NCBI GenBank assembly: GCA_016787525.1
Contig: JAEUUP010000155.1
Coordinates: 1-37,772, forward strand
Length of the DNA: 37,772 nt
Direction of reading: 5' to 3'
From: Saprospiraceae bacterium
GTDB taxonomy: Bacteria; Bacteroidota; Bacteroidia; Chitinophagales; Saprospiraceae
Below the pieces are notes generated by a model. It was not told the DNA's origin. It searched no databases and was given only the letters and a program-made list of their open reading frames with translations. Below are positions 1 through 7,956 of this stretch, piece after piece. Position 1 is the stretch's first letter, and each line of letters starts with the position of its first letter. The position numbers and the translations under genes were made by a program.

Positions 1-114
1 TCTAATGCCTGTACGGAGGGCAATAATAACTTACTTAGAACTGTCAAAAGGTTTACTTTCAATATGACTAATTTTGAACACTTCAAAGCGCGGTGTTTTG
101 CTTATAAAGCCTAA
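1..114 (+). CDS. ISL3-like transposase, C-terminal fragment
   Basis: Open from the left edge in frame 1 to a TAA stop at 112-114, giving 37 residues. The pattern S-N-x-x-x-E-G-x-N-N, then V-K-R-F and N-F-x-x-F-K-A-R, is what I know from the C-terminus of ISL3/IS204-type DDE transposases (the typical form is SNGxxEGxNNKIKxxKRxxxGxxNFxxFRxR). The Glu of EG would be the last residue of the DDE triad. The N-terminal part lies outside the window. The family call rests on this short motif only. Confidence 0.65.
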   Translation, partial: SNACTEGNNNLLRTVKRFTFNMTNFEHFKARCFAYKA

Positions 115-137
115 AACACATAAATTGTCACAGAACG
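1..137 (+). mobile_element. Right end of an ISL3-like insertion sequence (partial)
   Basis: These 137 bases are an exact reverse complement of 37634..37770. They hold the last 37 codons of a transposase followed by 23 non-coding bases that end near GTCACAGAACG, where the two copies stop matching; that point is taken as the IS boundary. The element extends off the left edge, so its length, other terminal repeat and target duplication cannot be seen. The two copies point outward, with their transposase 3' ends facing the window interior. The boundary could be off by a base or two through chance matches. Ending in a multicopy element at both sides is also what an assembly break at a repeat would give. 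Confidence 0.8.
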
Positions 138-232
138 AAAAAGAAAAAGAGAATTAGGTTAATGGATTTCATGTAGATTGAATTTTTAACACGTTAGAAA
201 AATTGGTTTTTACAACTTAAACACTGAGGAGG

Positions 233-1525
233 TCATTGTTTGACAAATTTTTGTATGCCGCGTCGTCCGTCGGTAGTTTCTATTTTGAGAAGGTATAGAC
301 CTGTGGGTAAATTGGCAATGTCTAAGGTTGTTGTCGCAGAATTAGATATTTTTGACAAAATAATATGCCCTGCAATATCATAGATGCTTAATTGATGAAC
401 AGTTACTGAGGGGTCTGATAACTGTATATTCAATTGATAGGTAACAGGATTGGGCATAAGTTTAATATCTCCAATAGATATTGTCTCGACAGCTACGTTG
501 GGAGCTTGACCACAATATTCAAATGTAGAACGAAAATCATATACCCAAGGATTAGTTGTTGTTTGGCGATATTGCTCTGTAAATTGACGCAATAAAGTAT
601 CACCCGTTGTGTAATAAGCGAAATCATAACGCCCAAAACTTGGTCTAATATCAGAAAACTCTACTGTCAATGGGCGGTTTTTAGCATTAAAACTCGTCAC
701 ATTAAGAGAGCCTATTTGATTCCATCTTTGATTAGACCAACTACTCCCAACCATATTGCTTAATCGGTTTTGTGTATTGTAAGTATAGTCAAACTTAGTA
801 GAATCAGAAGGATTTGAAATATTTAAGGTTTGAGTGATACGATTACTGCTGTTATAAGTATAGATTTCCTTTTCGCTAAAACTCCAAGCATTGTCGCGCC
901 AATCTTCTTTAAGATATTGTATTAATAAATTGTTACTATTATAAGTATAAGTTTTTCTGTATGAATTTTCGTACGGAACAGTTGTACTACTACGTATTTG
1001 ATATACATCAGTTGTTATATAATTAAGCGCATTATAAGCATAAAGATTACGGTACTGACTGCCAAATGATTGTGTTTCAGTAATTGTATCAGGTTGTGGA
1101 CGAGTACCCACATAGCTATAAGAAGTAGTAAAAGTGTTTGACCCAGACGTTGTTATGTTTTTTATTAATCGATTTGAGGCATCATAGATAAATGTATCAG
1201 AAGAAAAAAGGTTAATAAATGAGCGCGATACTGTATCCCACCCAAAATTTTTGACCGATAATTTCCGCCGACAATCTGTTGAATGGGTACGTGTAACTTG
1301 GAACTCATTGCGCCAAGCATTATTGACCCAATTTTCAGTTGTTTGCTTACGAGTGTTTGCACCAAACAATTCAAAATTAAAGTTACCCACAGGTGCATAG
1401 CTGTTAGGATTAATAACACCATTTGTAAAAAGTAAAGTTAAAAAATCAGATGGTTGAGCGGTTACCATGAAGGTTATCATGATTGTAAAAAGAGTACTAA
1501 AGACAAAATGTAGATTATTTTTCAT
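233..1525 (-). CDS. Secreted YTYN-repeat protein with T9SS sorting tail
   Basis: 430 aa. The N-terminus is a Sec signal peptide (MKNN, then a long hydrophobic stretch ending near TAQ). The middle, about residues 100-320, has irregular repeats with the pattern Y-T/S-Y-N-x-x-N-R/L-(L/I), rich in Tyr, Asn and Thr, resembling the YD-like repeats of other secreted Bacteroidota proteins. The last 75 residues are a type A T9SS sorting domain: MPNPV start, SIYDIAGHIIL strand, NLPTGLYLLKIET and a closing KFVKQ. The product should be exported to the outer-membrane surface or released by the Por system. Specific function is unknown. One TACTGAGGGG copy (404-413) lies antisense within the sorting domain. 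The start is the first ATG of the frame, about 40 bases below a probable transcription start. Confidence 0.85.
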   Translation of the reverse strand: MKNNLHFVFSTLFTIMITFMVTAQPSDFLTLLFTNGVINPNSYAPVGNFNFELFGANTRKQTTENWVNNAWRNEFQVTRTHSTDCRRKLSVKNFGWDTVSRSFINLFSSDTFIYDASNRLIKNITTSGSNTFTTSYSYVGTRPQPDTITETQSFGSQYRNLYAYNALNYITTDVYQIRSSTTVPYENSYRKTYTYNSNNLLIQYLKEDWRDNAWSFSEKEIYTYNSSNRITQTLNISNPSDSTKFDYTYNTQNRLSNMVGSSWSNQRWNQIGSLNVTSFNAKNRPLTVEFSDIRPSFGRYDFAYYTTGDTLLRQFTEQYRQTTTNPWVYDFRSTFEYCGQAPNVAVETISIGDIKLMPNPVTYQLNIQLSDPSVTVHQLSIYDIAGHIILSKISNSATTTLDIANLPTGLYLLKIETTDGRRGIQKFVKQ

Positions 1526-1551
1526 TGTTAAAAATTTTAAAAGTGAAAAAA

Positions 1552-1588
1552 AATGCTTGAACTAAGCACATGGCAAAGTTCAAGCATT
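1552..1588 (-). promoter_or_regulatory. Promoter -7 box embedded in a palindrome, upstream of the YTYN-repeat gene
   Basis: On the minus strand GAACTTTG (1574-1581) is one mismatch from the Bacteroidota -7 consensus TAnnTTTG. It sits inside an inverted repeat with 12-bp arms aatgcttgaact (1552-1563) and agttcaagcatt (1577-1588). With a start shortly after the box, the second arm would lie in the transcript leader. The same arrangement recurs at 2771-2806, and the core ATGCTTGAACTTTG recurs at 7803-7816. It could be an operator, a leader hairpin, or just a copied promoter. Confidence 0.5.
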
Positions 1589-1646
1589 TTCTCTTTTAAA
1601 AAGGGTAGTATCATACTTATGATTTTTTAATTTATACTCATTTTTT

Positions 1647-1985
1647 TCAATATAAAACTTTTTTGAGCTTCGTGTCTAAAACAGGTTTGATACGTGAATG
1701 AATTAAAAACACTGAAATTTCGTAAACATTGCCTAATTTTGGCAGACAAGTATGGAAATTACTGAGGGGGTATTTTCAGCAGGTATTGCTTTCATTTTTT
1801 CAAAGTGAAACATCCATTCAGATAATTATTCGAATCCCTAATATCGTGGTGAAATTGTTTACTCAATAATTCATTTCTCCTACTTTCATAGCGCACTTTG
1901 TAAGTAGCTTCAATTAAGCGTAATTCATCTCTGTAAAGGTGTGAGTATAATCCATCACTTCCGTTACCGTTTCAAAGAGAGAATC
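1647..1985 (-). pseudogene. Decayed third copy of the 302-aa PAS-like gene family
   Basis: Read on the minus strand, this stretch matches the 3' third of the intact paralogue at 2864..3772, including the ending K-L-K-x-x-L-Y-stop and the MFxxxKxKAxPAENTP region. It is broken: the TACTGAGGGGG copy at 1760-1770 has one base fewer than in the intact genes, which shifts the frame, and about 14 bp are missing just upstream of the W-M-F segment. Nothing upstream of about 1985 matches; the small secreted gene begins there instead. The flanking DNA (about 1536-1640) also matches 2757-2860, so a whole segment was duplicated and then decayed. Confidence 0.85.
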
Positions 1986-1993
1986 AATAAACG

Positions 1994-2749
1994 TTATTGG
2001 GTCATCGTTATAAAATGAAAAAAAGTTTCCCAACTGCCATGTTGGTATCTGAAGTTAATACCAACAACTTTAGAAATTTTAGCAATGCCGACATTAAATT
2101 CTGCTACGACTGCTGCTTTAGCACCAAACACTAAAGGCACTTCAATAACTTCATTGTCCTTGCTAACAAAATTTGCAATTTGGGTAATTGTTCCATTATA
2201 CTTATTACCACCCGAGTCATAAATAGTATTTTGTTGTCCATTTATGCGTAACGATTTCATAGGAGCGTTGGCATCCTTATTTTCAACAACCATCTTAACA
2301 ACAACTTTTGCTCCTATTTGCTGCCATTGCTTAACCGAATACTTGATACCATCGTGTACTTTTAAGCCTAAATCGGGCATTTCATCAATCTCAGTAACAG
2401 AAGTTGTTACAACAGGCGACTGTCCAGATTTATCATCAGGAGTTGGTACAGTCTGTGGCAACCTGGGTATTGATGAAGTTTTTTGTTCTGCAGGAGAAGG
2501 CGCTTGATTCGTTTCTGCGGGAACGCCTTTTGAAGCTATTGTTTGCGGTTGGGATGTTGACTCGGGTGTTTTTGGGAGTTGTTTAGATTTAAATAAATCT
2601 TTAATTCTCGACCCAATTTCAATAATCTCTTTCGCTTGTTCACCAGTTGTTTTTTGTTGCCCTTGAGTAGGTGATGGTGTTTGTTGTGCATTGATAGTTT
2701 GCATTGAAGCAAAAAATAGAATTAAAAAAAACTTAGATTTCATTCTCAA
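1994..2749 (-). CDS. Small secreted protein with Q/P/S-rich linker and C-terminal beta domain
   Basis: 251 aa. Signal peptide MRMKSKFFLILFFASMQ, with cleavage likely after NAQ. Residues about 22-120 are low complexity, rich in Gln, Pro, Ser and Thr, and look disordered. The C-terminal 120 residues alternate hydrophobic and polar positions, with phrases such as VVVKMVVENKDANAPMK and EVPLVFGAKAAVVAEF, which suggests an Ig-like or DUF4352-like beta sandwich. No catalytic motif is seen and I do not recognise a family. Its 3' end abuts the decayed PAS-like copy, so the final residues (FHFITMTQ) may have been altered by that rearrangement. Confidence 0.75.
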   Translation of the reverse strand: MRMKSKFFLILFFASMQTINAQQTPSPTQGQQKTTGEQAKEIIEIGSRIKDLFKSKQLPKTPESTSQPQTIASKGVPAETNQAPSPAEQKTSSIPRLPQTVPTPDDKSGQSPVVTTSVTEIDEMPDLGLKVHDGIKYSVKQWQQIGAKVVVKMVVENKDANAPMKSLRINGQQNTIYDSGGNKYNGTITQIANFVSKDNEVIEVPLVFGAKAAVVAEFNVGIAKISKVVGINFRYQHGSWETFFHFITMTQ

Positions 2750-2770
2750 AAATTTTTAAAAGTGAAAAAA

Positions 2771-2806
2771 ACGCTTGAACTTAAAACATGACAAAGTTCA
2801 AGCATT
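2771..2806 (-). promoter_or_regulatory. Promoter -7 box in palindrome upstream of the small secreted protein gene
   Basis: GAACTTTG on the minus strand (2792-2799) lies in an imperfect inverted repeat with arms cgcttgaactt and aagttcaagca. The start codon is about 43 bases downstream. This is the second copy of the arrangement at 1552-1588, and the similarity continues for about 100 bp on both sides, so the two promoters share descent by segment duplication. Confidence 0.45.
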
Positions 2807-2863
2807 TTCTCTTTTAAAAAGGGCAGTATAGTACTTATGATTTTATGATTTATGCTATTTTTT

Positions 2864-3772
2864 TCAATACAAAGATTCTTTGAGTTTCATATCCAATACA
2901 GGTTTGATACGCGAATGAATCAGAAAAGCTGAAATATCGTAAATATCCCCCAATTTCGGCAGACAAGTATGGAAATTACTGAGGGGTGTATTTTCAGCAG
3001 GCATTGCTTTGATTTTATCAATTTGAAACATCCATTTTGTTTTTGCGACAATACTGGTATTCAAATTCCGAATATCGCGGTAAAATTGTTTACTCAACAA
3101 TTCATTTCTTTTGGTTTCATGGCGCACTTGGTAAGCTGCATCTAATAAACGTAATTCATCCCTTGTAAAGGCATATTTGGTATGGGTATAATCCATTATT
3201 TCCGTCACTGCTTTAAAAATAATGGGCATTAGGTGTTCTTGTTTTTCATCACCTATGGAAATACTTGTTTCTAACGGTTGTCCTGTATAGATGCCATTGA
3301 TACGATGCTTGTTAAAATGTGTTACCATACAATTATTTTTGTCAAAATGGATAGGATATGATATTTGTTTAACAGAGACATATTCCCCATTGGCTTTTCT
3401 TACAGGGATATTAATACTGTATCGAGGGTTCATAAATTCTAAAATACCCTCATGATTAACAATAACTGTATCCATCCCTATACCAAATGCCTCATAGAAG
3501 GGATAAACAAACGGATGTACTAACTTGGACATACCAAGCACATCAAATTTATCAGGCTCTAAGTAACCCAACCACTTATCAATGCCATGATGCCATATTA
3601 TTCTATCGGTTTTTAAGTCATATAAAGTATAAAACTCATCATCAGAATTAAGTTTCAACAAGTCTTCTTTGTATTTATCCCAACGAGGGTCAGGTACAGG
3701 GTCGCCGACTTTTTGAGAATAGGCAAGCATACTTTCTGCAATTAGATTGATAATTTCGGGTCGCAAGTGCAT
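2864..3772 (-). CDS. PAS-like domain protein, paralogue 1
   Basis: 302 aa, no signal peptide or membrane segment, so cytoplasmic. About residues 40-175 look like a PAS fold: DDEFYTLYDLKTDRIIWHHG and DKWLGYLEPDKF at the start, and a closing strand with GEYVSVKQISYPIHFDKN followed by VTHFN. The C-terminal part (from TRDELRLLDAAYQV) is helical and could be a degenerate LuxR-type helix-turn-helix, as in PAS-LuxR regulators of Bacteroidota, but the helix signature is weak. It is about 70% identical by eye to the neighbour at 3850..4758, with 77 bp between them, so they arose by tandem duplication. A sensory or regulatory role is inference. The motif copy at 2977-2986 encodes TPLSN on the antisense side. 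Confidence 0.6.
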   Translation of the reverse strand: MHLRPEIINLIAESMLAYSQKVGDPVPDPRWDKYKEDLLKLNSDDEFYTLYDLKTDRIIWHHGIDKWLGYLEPDKFDVLGMSKLVHPFVYPFYEAFGIGMDTVIVNHEGILEFMNPRYSINIPVRKANGEYVSVKQISYPIHFDKNNCMVTHFNKHRINGIYTGQPLETSISIGDEKQEHLMPIIFKAVTEIMDYTHTKYAFTRDELRLLDAAYQVRHETKRNELLSKQFYRDIRNLNTSIVAKTKWMFQIDKIKAMPAENTPLSNFHTCLPKLGDIYDISAFLIHSRIKPVLDMKLKESLY

Positions 3773-3849
3773 TGTCCAAAAGTTAGATTGTATATAATGA
3801 ATAAATTGAGCAGTATCGTAATTATGTTTTTTTATTCATGTTTATTTTT

Positions 3850-4758
3850 TTAATACAAATTTTCTTTGAGTTTAATATCCAAAATGGGTTTGATACGTGA
3901 TTGTATTAAAAAAGCTGAAATTTCGTAAATATCGCCTAATTTCGGCAGACAAGTATGGAAATTACTGAGGGGGGTATTGTCAGCAGGCATTGCTTTGATT
4001 TTGTCAATTTGAAACATCCATTTTGTTTTAGCTTTAATGCTTGCATTCAAATTACGAGGGTCAAAGTTAAGTTCTCTATGCAGCAAGTCATTTCTTTGCT
4101 TTTCAGAACGCACTTTATAAGCTGCGTCAATTAAGCGTAATTCATTGCGTGTAAAAGCGTATTTTTTGTTGCTATATGCCATTGCCGCCGCAGCTGCATT
4201 AAAAAGTAGTGGCATTAGGTATTCTTGTTTTTCATCGCCAACTGAAATACCGACCTCCAACGGTTGCCCTGTATAAGTACCGTTGATGCGGTGGTGATTA
4301 AAATGCGTTGCCACATTACCATTTTTATCAAAATGGACAGGATAAGATATTTGTTTGACTGATTTATATTCACCATCAGCTTTTTTAATGGGTACATTGA
4401 TGCTGTAACGAGGATTCATATAGCCCAAAATGGGGTCTGTACTATCAAAAAGAACATCTGCACCAACAGCAAAACCCTCATAGAAATCATAAATAAATGG
4501 ATGAATCAACTTAGATAAACTAAGCGCATCAAAATTGTCAGGTTTTGAATAACCTAACCACTTATCAATGCCATGATGCCAATCTATTTTATCTGTTTTT
4601 AAATTATACAAAGTATAGAACTCGTCATCGAGGTTTAGCTTTATCAAATCTTCCTTGTATTTATCCCAACGAGGGTCTGGCACAGGGTCGCTAATTTTTT
4701 GAGAATAAGCGAGTGTATTTCCAGCAATTTGATTGATAATAATTGGTTTTAGGTGCAT
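3850..4758 (-). CDS. PAS-like domain protein, paralogue 2
   Basis: 302 aa, exactly the length of its downstream paralogue and with the same layout: FYTLYNLKTDKIDWHHG and KWLGYSKPD opening, the R-Y-S-I-N-V-P-I-K-K core, VKQISYPVHFDKNGN strand, then a helical C-terminus starting FTRNELRLIDAAYKVR. The most conserved block between the copies is MFQIDKIKAMPA through LPKLGDIY, close to the C-terminus, which suggests that part does the work shared by both. The motif copy at 3963-3974 (six G) lies in that block, encoding NTPLSNF antisense. The long upstream gap contains a 21-bp tandem repeat and no clear promoter. Confidence 0.6.
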   Translation of the reverse strand: MHLKPIIINQIAGNTLAYSQKISDPVPDPRWDKYKEDLIKLNLDDEFYTLYNLKTDKIDWHHGIDKWLGYSKPDNFDALSLSKLIHPFIYDFYEGFAVGADVLFDSTDPILGYMNPRYSINVPIKKADGEYKSVKQISYPVHFDKNGNVATHFNHHRINGTYTGQPLEVGISVGDEKQEYLMPLLFNAAAAAMAYSNKKYAFTRNELRLIDAAYKVRSEKQRNDLLHRELNFDPRNLNASIKAKTKWMFQIDKIKAMPADNTPLSNFHTCLPKLGDIYEISAFLIQSRIKPILDIKLKENLY

Positions 4759-4932
4759 GGTTTTAGAGTAGATTGTTTACAATTGTTGATATAGGTTGTT
4801 CGTAATCGCATCAAACTGCCAACTAATAAGTTTAGTCTGATACGACCTCGCGTAAAGATAGATGTTATATCATTCCGATTTACACCTCTCATTATATTAT
4901 TTTTGACTACTTTTTGAGAGATGTATTTTTCA

Positions 4933-5030
4933 CATCACGCCTTTTGATTTGTGCATCGCACCTTTTGATTTGTGCATCACGCCTTTTGATTTGTGCATCA
5001 CGCCTTTTGATTTTTACATCACGGCATTTG
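4933..5030. repeat. 21-bp tandem repeat, four units plus a partial
   Basis: Units begin at 4933, 4954, 4975 and 4996, each a variant of catcacgccttttgatttgtg, followed by a partial unit to about 5030. It lies between the 3' end of the TonB receptor gene and the start of the second PAS-like gene. There are no spacers, so it is not a CRISPR array. It does not encode a protein. The period equals that of the unrelated array at 10574. Confidence 0.85.
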
Positions 5031-5051
5031 TTGTGGCTCGTAGTTGAAGCG

Positions 5052-5084
5052 ACGAGTCGGATAATTTGAAATTATCCGACTCGT
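5052..5084. repeat. Perfect 15-bp hairpin
   Basis: Arms acgagtcggataatt and aattatccgactcgt flank a 3-base loop. No T-run follows, so it is less like an intrinsic terminator than the hairpin 20 bases to its right. It may be a transcript-stabilising stem or a repeat remnant. Confidence 0.6.
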
Positions 5085-5104
5085 AATGAGCCAAACTAAA
5101 ACTC

Positions 5105-5143
5105 AAAAAGCCCAATGTGAAGAACATCACAATTGGGCTTTTT
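5105..5143. terminator. Rho-independent terminator of the 839-aa TonB-receptor gene
   Basis: The stem aaaaagcccaatgtga pairs with tcacaattgggcttttt with one bulge, bounded by A and T runs, so it can work in both directions. It lies 23 bases beyond the stop of the receptor gene on the minus strand. Confidence 0.85.
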
Positions 5144-5165
5144 GGATTCAATAAAAATTCAACGC

Positions 5166-7685
5166 CTATTGACCACCAAAATCGGGCTGCATATCTTGTT
5201 GGTTGTTGTTGTTGCGGCGTGCATCTTTGGCTTTGCGGAAAACCGATGAGTCCATCTTACCAAATGGCATTTGGAAACTCAATTTGTAGAAGCGGGTGTC
5301 ACGACGGCGCATACTTTCTTGTGTAAACCACGATTCGTTGAGGCTTAATATCTCACGGCGGGTGTTTGTGATGTCGCTGATTTGGAAAGTCACGTTCGCC
5401 ACTTTCATAAATGTATATTTCACAGCAAAATCGGCAAACGCAATACCTTTTCTGACACCTTGCGGTATAATTTGGTCGCTTTCGTAGCTGCCTTGCAACT
5501 GCAAAGAGAAGTCTTTGAGTTTTTTAGGCAATTTATACGTCAAATTGAACTTGCCATTGTACGACCAACCCTCGTTTGACTCCGTTTCTGTTTGGATTTT
5601 GATATTGAACAAGTTGAAATTGGTCGTCAACTCTAAGTCTTTCATCAACAAGAACTTAACTGTGTTGTCCAAACCATAGCGCAAAGCCGATTTACCATTG
5701 ATAAAGGTGATTTTAGACTTAGTTGAGTCGCCTTCAAGGGGCAATGAGACCGTTGTAATCGGATTTTCGTCGGCACGTAAATAAGCTGAAATCAACCAGT
5801 TGTTCGATTTCCACATTTTATTGTAGTTCAATTCTGCCAAATTGATGAACTCTGGTGTCAAAGCGGCATTACCGACGCGAATCGTTGTCGGGTCTGCACC
5901 CATGATGACAGGCATCAACTGCATGAAGTTGGGTCGGTTGATTTTACGGCTGAAATTGGCTTGAATTTCTTCGTTTTTGCTCAATTTTTTGCTCAAATAG
6001 ACCGATGGGAATAGCGCATTGAACAAATCATCTACTGATTTTGGATAATCGTAACCAAATGACGGCTGATTGGCCAATTTACTCGTGCCTTTCAAATTGG
6101 ATTGCTCGTAGCGCATACCGATTTGATAACCAATACCTTTCCATTTTGACCCATAAGTGATATAAGCGGCGTTAATCATGTCCGTTACATCAAAATTCTG
6201 TGTAAACAATGAGTCAAGTTTGTATTGGCTGGTGTTGTAATCGTACAAATTGTAGAAATACTCTTGCGAACGTTGATTCCAAAAGCTGCGTAAGCCCATT
6301 TCCAACTTAGTTGAGTCGTTGATAGGGTTTGTATAGTCTATTTGGAAGGTGATTTGTTTGCCCTGATTCTCACCTGTGATGTTGACCTTCTCAGGTTTGT
6401 TATCGGAAGTGCTACCTGCCAACAATTTAGTGGTTGTCCAAGAAGCATCATTAGCAGAACCGCCTTGTGCATACATAAAATCCGTCACCAACTCCTTCCC
6501 TTTTTTAGCGTAAGACTTTTTCCAAGTGGCTTGAGCTACGTAATTGGTAAATTCATTGCGTGGTTGTTGCGTACGTACACCCCTCAGTATTTGTTTATTG
6601 GAAGCATCGAGAAATTCATAGTTCAAATCGGAATTAATATTGAACTTTCCGTTGATGTACATACCTGCCAAGCTGATACGGTTGCGGTTCGTCACATCAT
6701 ATTCCCATTGCAGGCGACCAATATTGAACTTATTGTTAAATTCTGTTGCAGATGTTTGGTTAAAATACTTGTATGGCGCATTGGCAGACAATTCTGTGCG
6801 GTTAGAATAGCCGTCCACAGGGTTGCCTTGCATATTGAAATTATAAAAACCTGTGAAATTGGAACGACCTTCTTTGACATTCAAGTTCAACATCGCGTTG
6901 TAGCGGTTGCCTGTGCCTGCGCCCAATCCAATAAAACCATTGTAGCCTGGTTTACGGTTTTTCTTCAATACGATATTGATGATACCGCCCGAAGTTGCTG
7001 CCTCGAATTTCGCAGAAGGATTGGTGATGACTTCCACCGATTCGATTTGGTCGGCAGGAATTTGATTGATGCTCATCAAAGTCGGTTTGCCGTCCACATA
7101 TATCGTAGTCGAACTGTTGCGAAGCTTGGCTGAGCCGTCCGCGTCAACGGTTACTGAGGGGACCGATTTCAACACATCTTCCGCTGTGCCGCCTGTGGTC
7201 GTGATGTTCTTGTCCACGTTGAACACTTTTTTGTCCAAAGCCAATTGCATGGAGGTTTTTGTGCCTGTCACTTCGACTTCTTGCAAAACTTTGGCATCTA
7301 TGCCCAATTTAAGGTCGCCTAAGTCCAATTCTAAGTCGGGTGGAAACAAATTCACCTGCTTCACCACATCTTTATAGCCAATCAATGAGATTTTTATCTT
7401 GATGCCACCGATAGGCAAATTGTCTATGCTAAATTCACCATTGTCTAAGGTCAACATACCGCCGACGATGGAGTCGCGACGACCCAATGGACGCAACGCC
7501 ACCACGGACGCAAATTCCACAGGTTTTTTTGTTGCCTCATCTATGACTTTTCCATACACTCTACCCGTGATGGACATGCCTTTGGGGGCGTTTCCTGCGC
7601 CAGCTTGTGGCATTCCTGCGGGTCTTTGGGCGAAAAGGTTTACAGCAGCGAGGAGCAAAGTAAAAGCGAATGCTAATTTTTTCAT
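5166..7685 (-). CDS. TonB-dependent outer-membrane receptor (beta-barrel family type)
   Basis: 839 aa. Signal peptide MKKLAFAFTLLLAAVNLFAQ. Residues about 38-120 form a CarboxypepD_reg-like domain (ITGRVYGKVIDEATKKPVEF, then GEFSIDNLPIG and LIGYKDVVK). A plug follows at about 135-240, with DVLKSVPSVTVDADG, TTIYVDGKPT and ESVEVITNPSAKFEA-SGGIINIVLKK. The rest is a large barrel of the outer-membrane beta-barrel family type (PF14905-like) with aromatic-rich strands. No substrate is implied by the sequence, and no SusD-like partner is adjacent. Two motif copies lie inside: 7152-7161 antisense (encodes SVT) and 6580-6589 sense (encodes LRG). It is divergent from the next receptor across a 271-bp gap. 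Confidence 0.9.
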   Translation of the reverse strand: MKKLAFAFTLLLAAVNLFAQRPAGMPQAGAGNAPKGMSITGRVYGKVIDEATKKPVEFASVVALRPLGRRDSIVGGMLTLDNGEFSIDNLPIGGIKIKISLIGYKDVVKQVNLFPPDLELDLGDLKLGIDAKVLQEVEVTGTKTSMQLALDKKVFNVDKNITTTGGTAEDVLKSVPSVTVDADGSAKLRNSSTTIYVDGKPTLMSINQIPADQIESVEVITNPSAKFEAATSGGIINIVLKKNRKPGYNGFIGLGAGTGNRYNAMLNLNVKEGRSNFTGFYNFNMQGNPVDGYSNRTELSANAPYKYFNQTSATEFNNKFNIGRLQWEYDVTNRNRISLAGMYINGKFNINSDLNYEFLDASNKQILRGVRTQQPRNEFTNYVAQATWKKSYAKKGKELVTDFMYAQGGSANDASWTTTKLLAGSTSDNKPEKVNITGENQGKQITFQIDYTNPINDSTKLEMGLRSFWNQRSQEYFYNLYDYNTSQYKLDSLFTQNFDVTDMINAAYITYGSKWKGIGYQIGMRYEQSNLKGTSKLANQPSFGYDYPKSVDDLFNALFPSVYLSKKLSKNEEIQANFSRKINRPNFMQLMPVIMGADPTTIRVGNAALTPEFINLAELNYNKMWKSNNWLISAYLRADENPITTVSLPLEGDSTKSKITFINGKSALRYGLDNTVKFLLMKDLELTTNFNLFNIKIQTETESNEGWSYNGKFNLTYKLPKKLKDFSLQLQGSYESDQIIPQGVRKGIAFADFAVKYTFMKVANVTFQISDITNTRREILSLNESWFTQESMRRRDTRFYKLSFQMPFGKMDSSVFRKAKDARRNNNNQQDMQPDFGGQ

Positions 7686-7802
7686 TGTTTCTAATTTTTT
7701 AAAGAATGTCGAGTGATTTTTTTGACCACATGGGTCGTTTTGATTCGGGTGTTTTGAGTTGGGCGTTTTGTTGAACGACTACTAAAAGTCATTTTTCTGT
7801 GA

Positions 7803-7810
7803 CAAAGTTC
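7803..7810 (-). promoter_or_regulatory. Probable -7 box of the 839-aa receptor gene
   Basis: GAACTTTG on the minus strand, within ATGCTTGAACTTTGTCA, matches the promoters at 1574 and 2792. The start codon is 118 bases downstream, giving a long leader. It has only one arm of the palindrome seen in the other two. Confidence 0.4.
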
Positions 7811-7898
7811 AAGCATAATCCTTTTGAATCCGCATTTTTAGGATATAAACCGAGATTCTCTCGACCATTGGTAGTAATTTGTAGATTTTGAAAAAAAA

Positions 7899-7915
7899 TT
7901 TAGACTAACCTAAAT
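7899..7915 (+). promoter_or_regulatory. DtxR/IdeR-like iron box upstream of the 771-aa receptor gene
   Basis: TTTAGACTAACCTAAAT resembles the DtxR/IdeR consensus (TTAGGTTAG-CTAACCTAA): the right half CTAACCTAA is complete and the left half is partial. It is about 20 bases upstream of the -7 box, overlapping the expected -33 region, which is where a repressor would act. This suggests repression of the receptor by metal, probably iron. It is a by-eye match only. Confidence 0.45.
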
Positions 7916-7934
7916 TTATTTTTAGAAAAATACG

Positions 7935-7942
7935 CATCTTTG
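7935..7942 (+). promoter_or_regulatory. Probable -7 box of the 771-aa receptor gene
   Basis: CATCTTTG is one mismatch from TAnnTTTG. Transcription would start at about 7948, just ahead of the ATG at 7957. That very short leader makes the second ATG (7966) a reasonable alternative start. Confidence 0.45.
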
Positions 7943-7956
7943 TTTTGAATTAAAAA

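Noticed and set aside
6342-7133. 263-codon plus-strand ORF opposite the 839-aa receptor gene
   Set aside because: It is the antisense shadow of a clear TonB receptor, with no promoter or protein-family signal.
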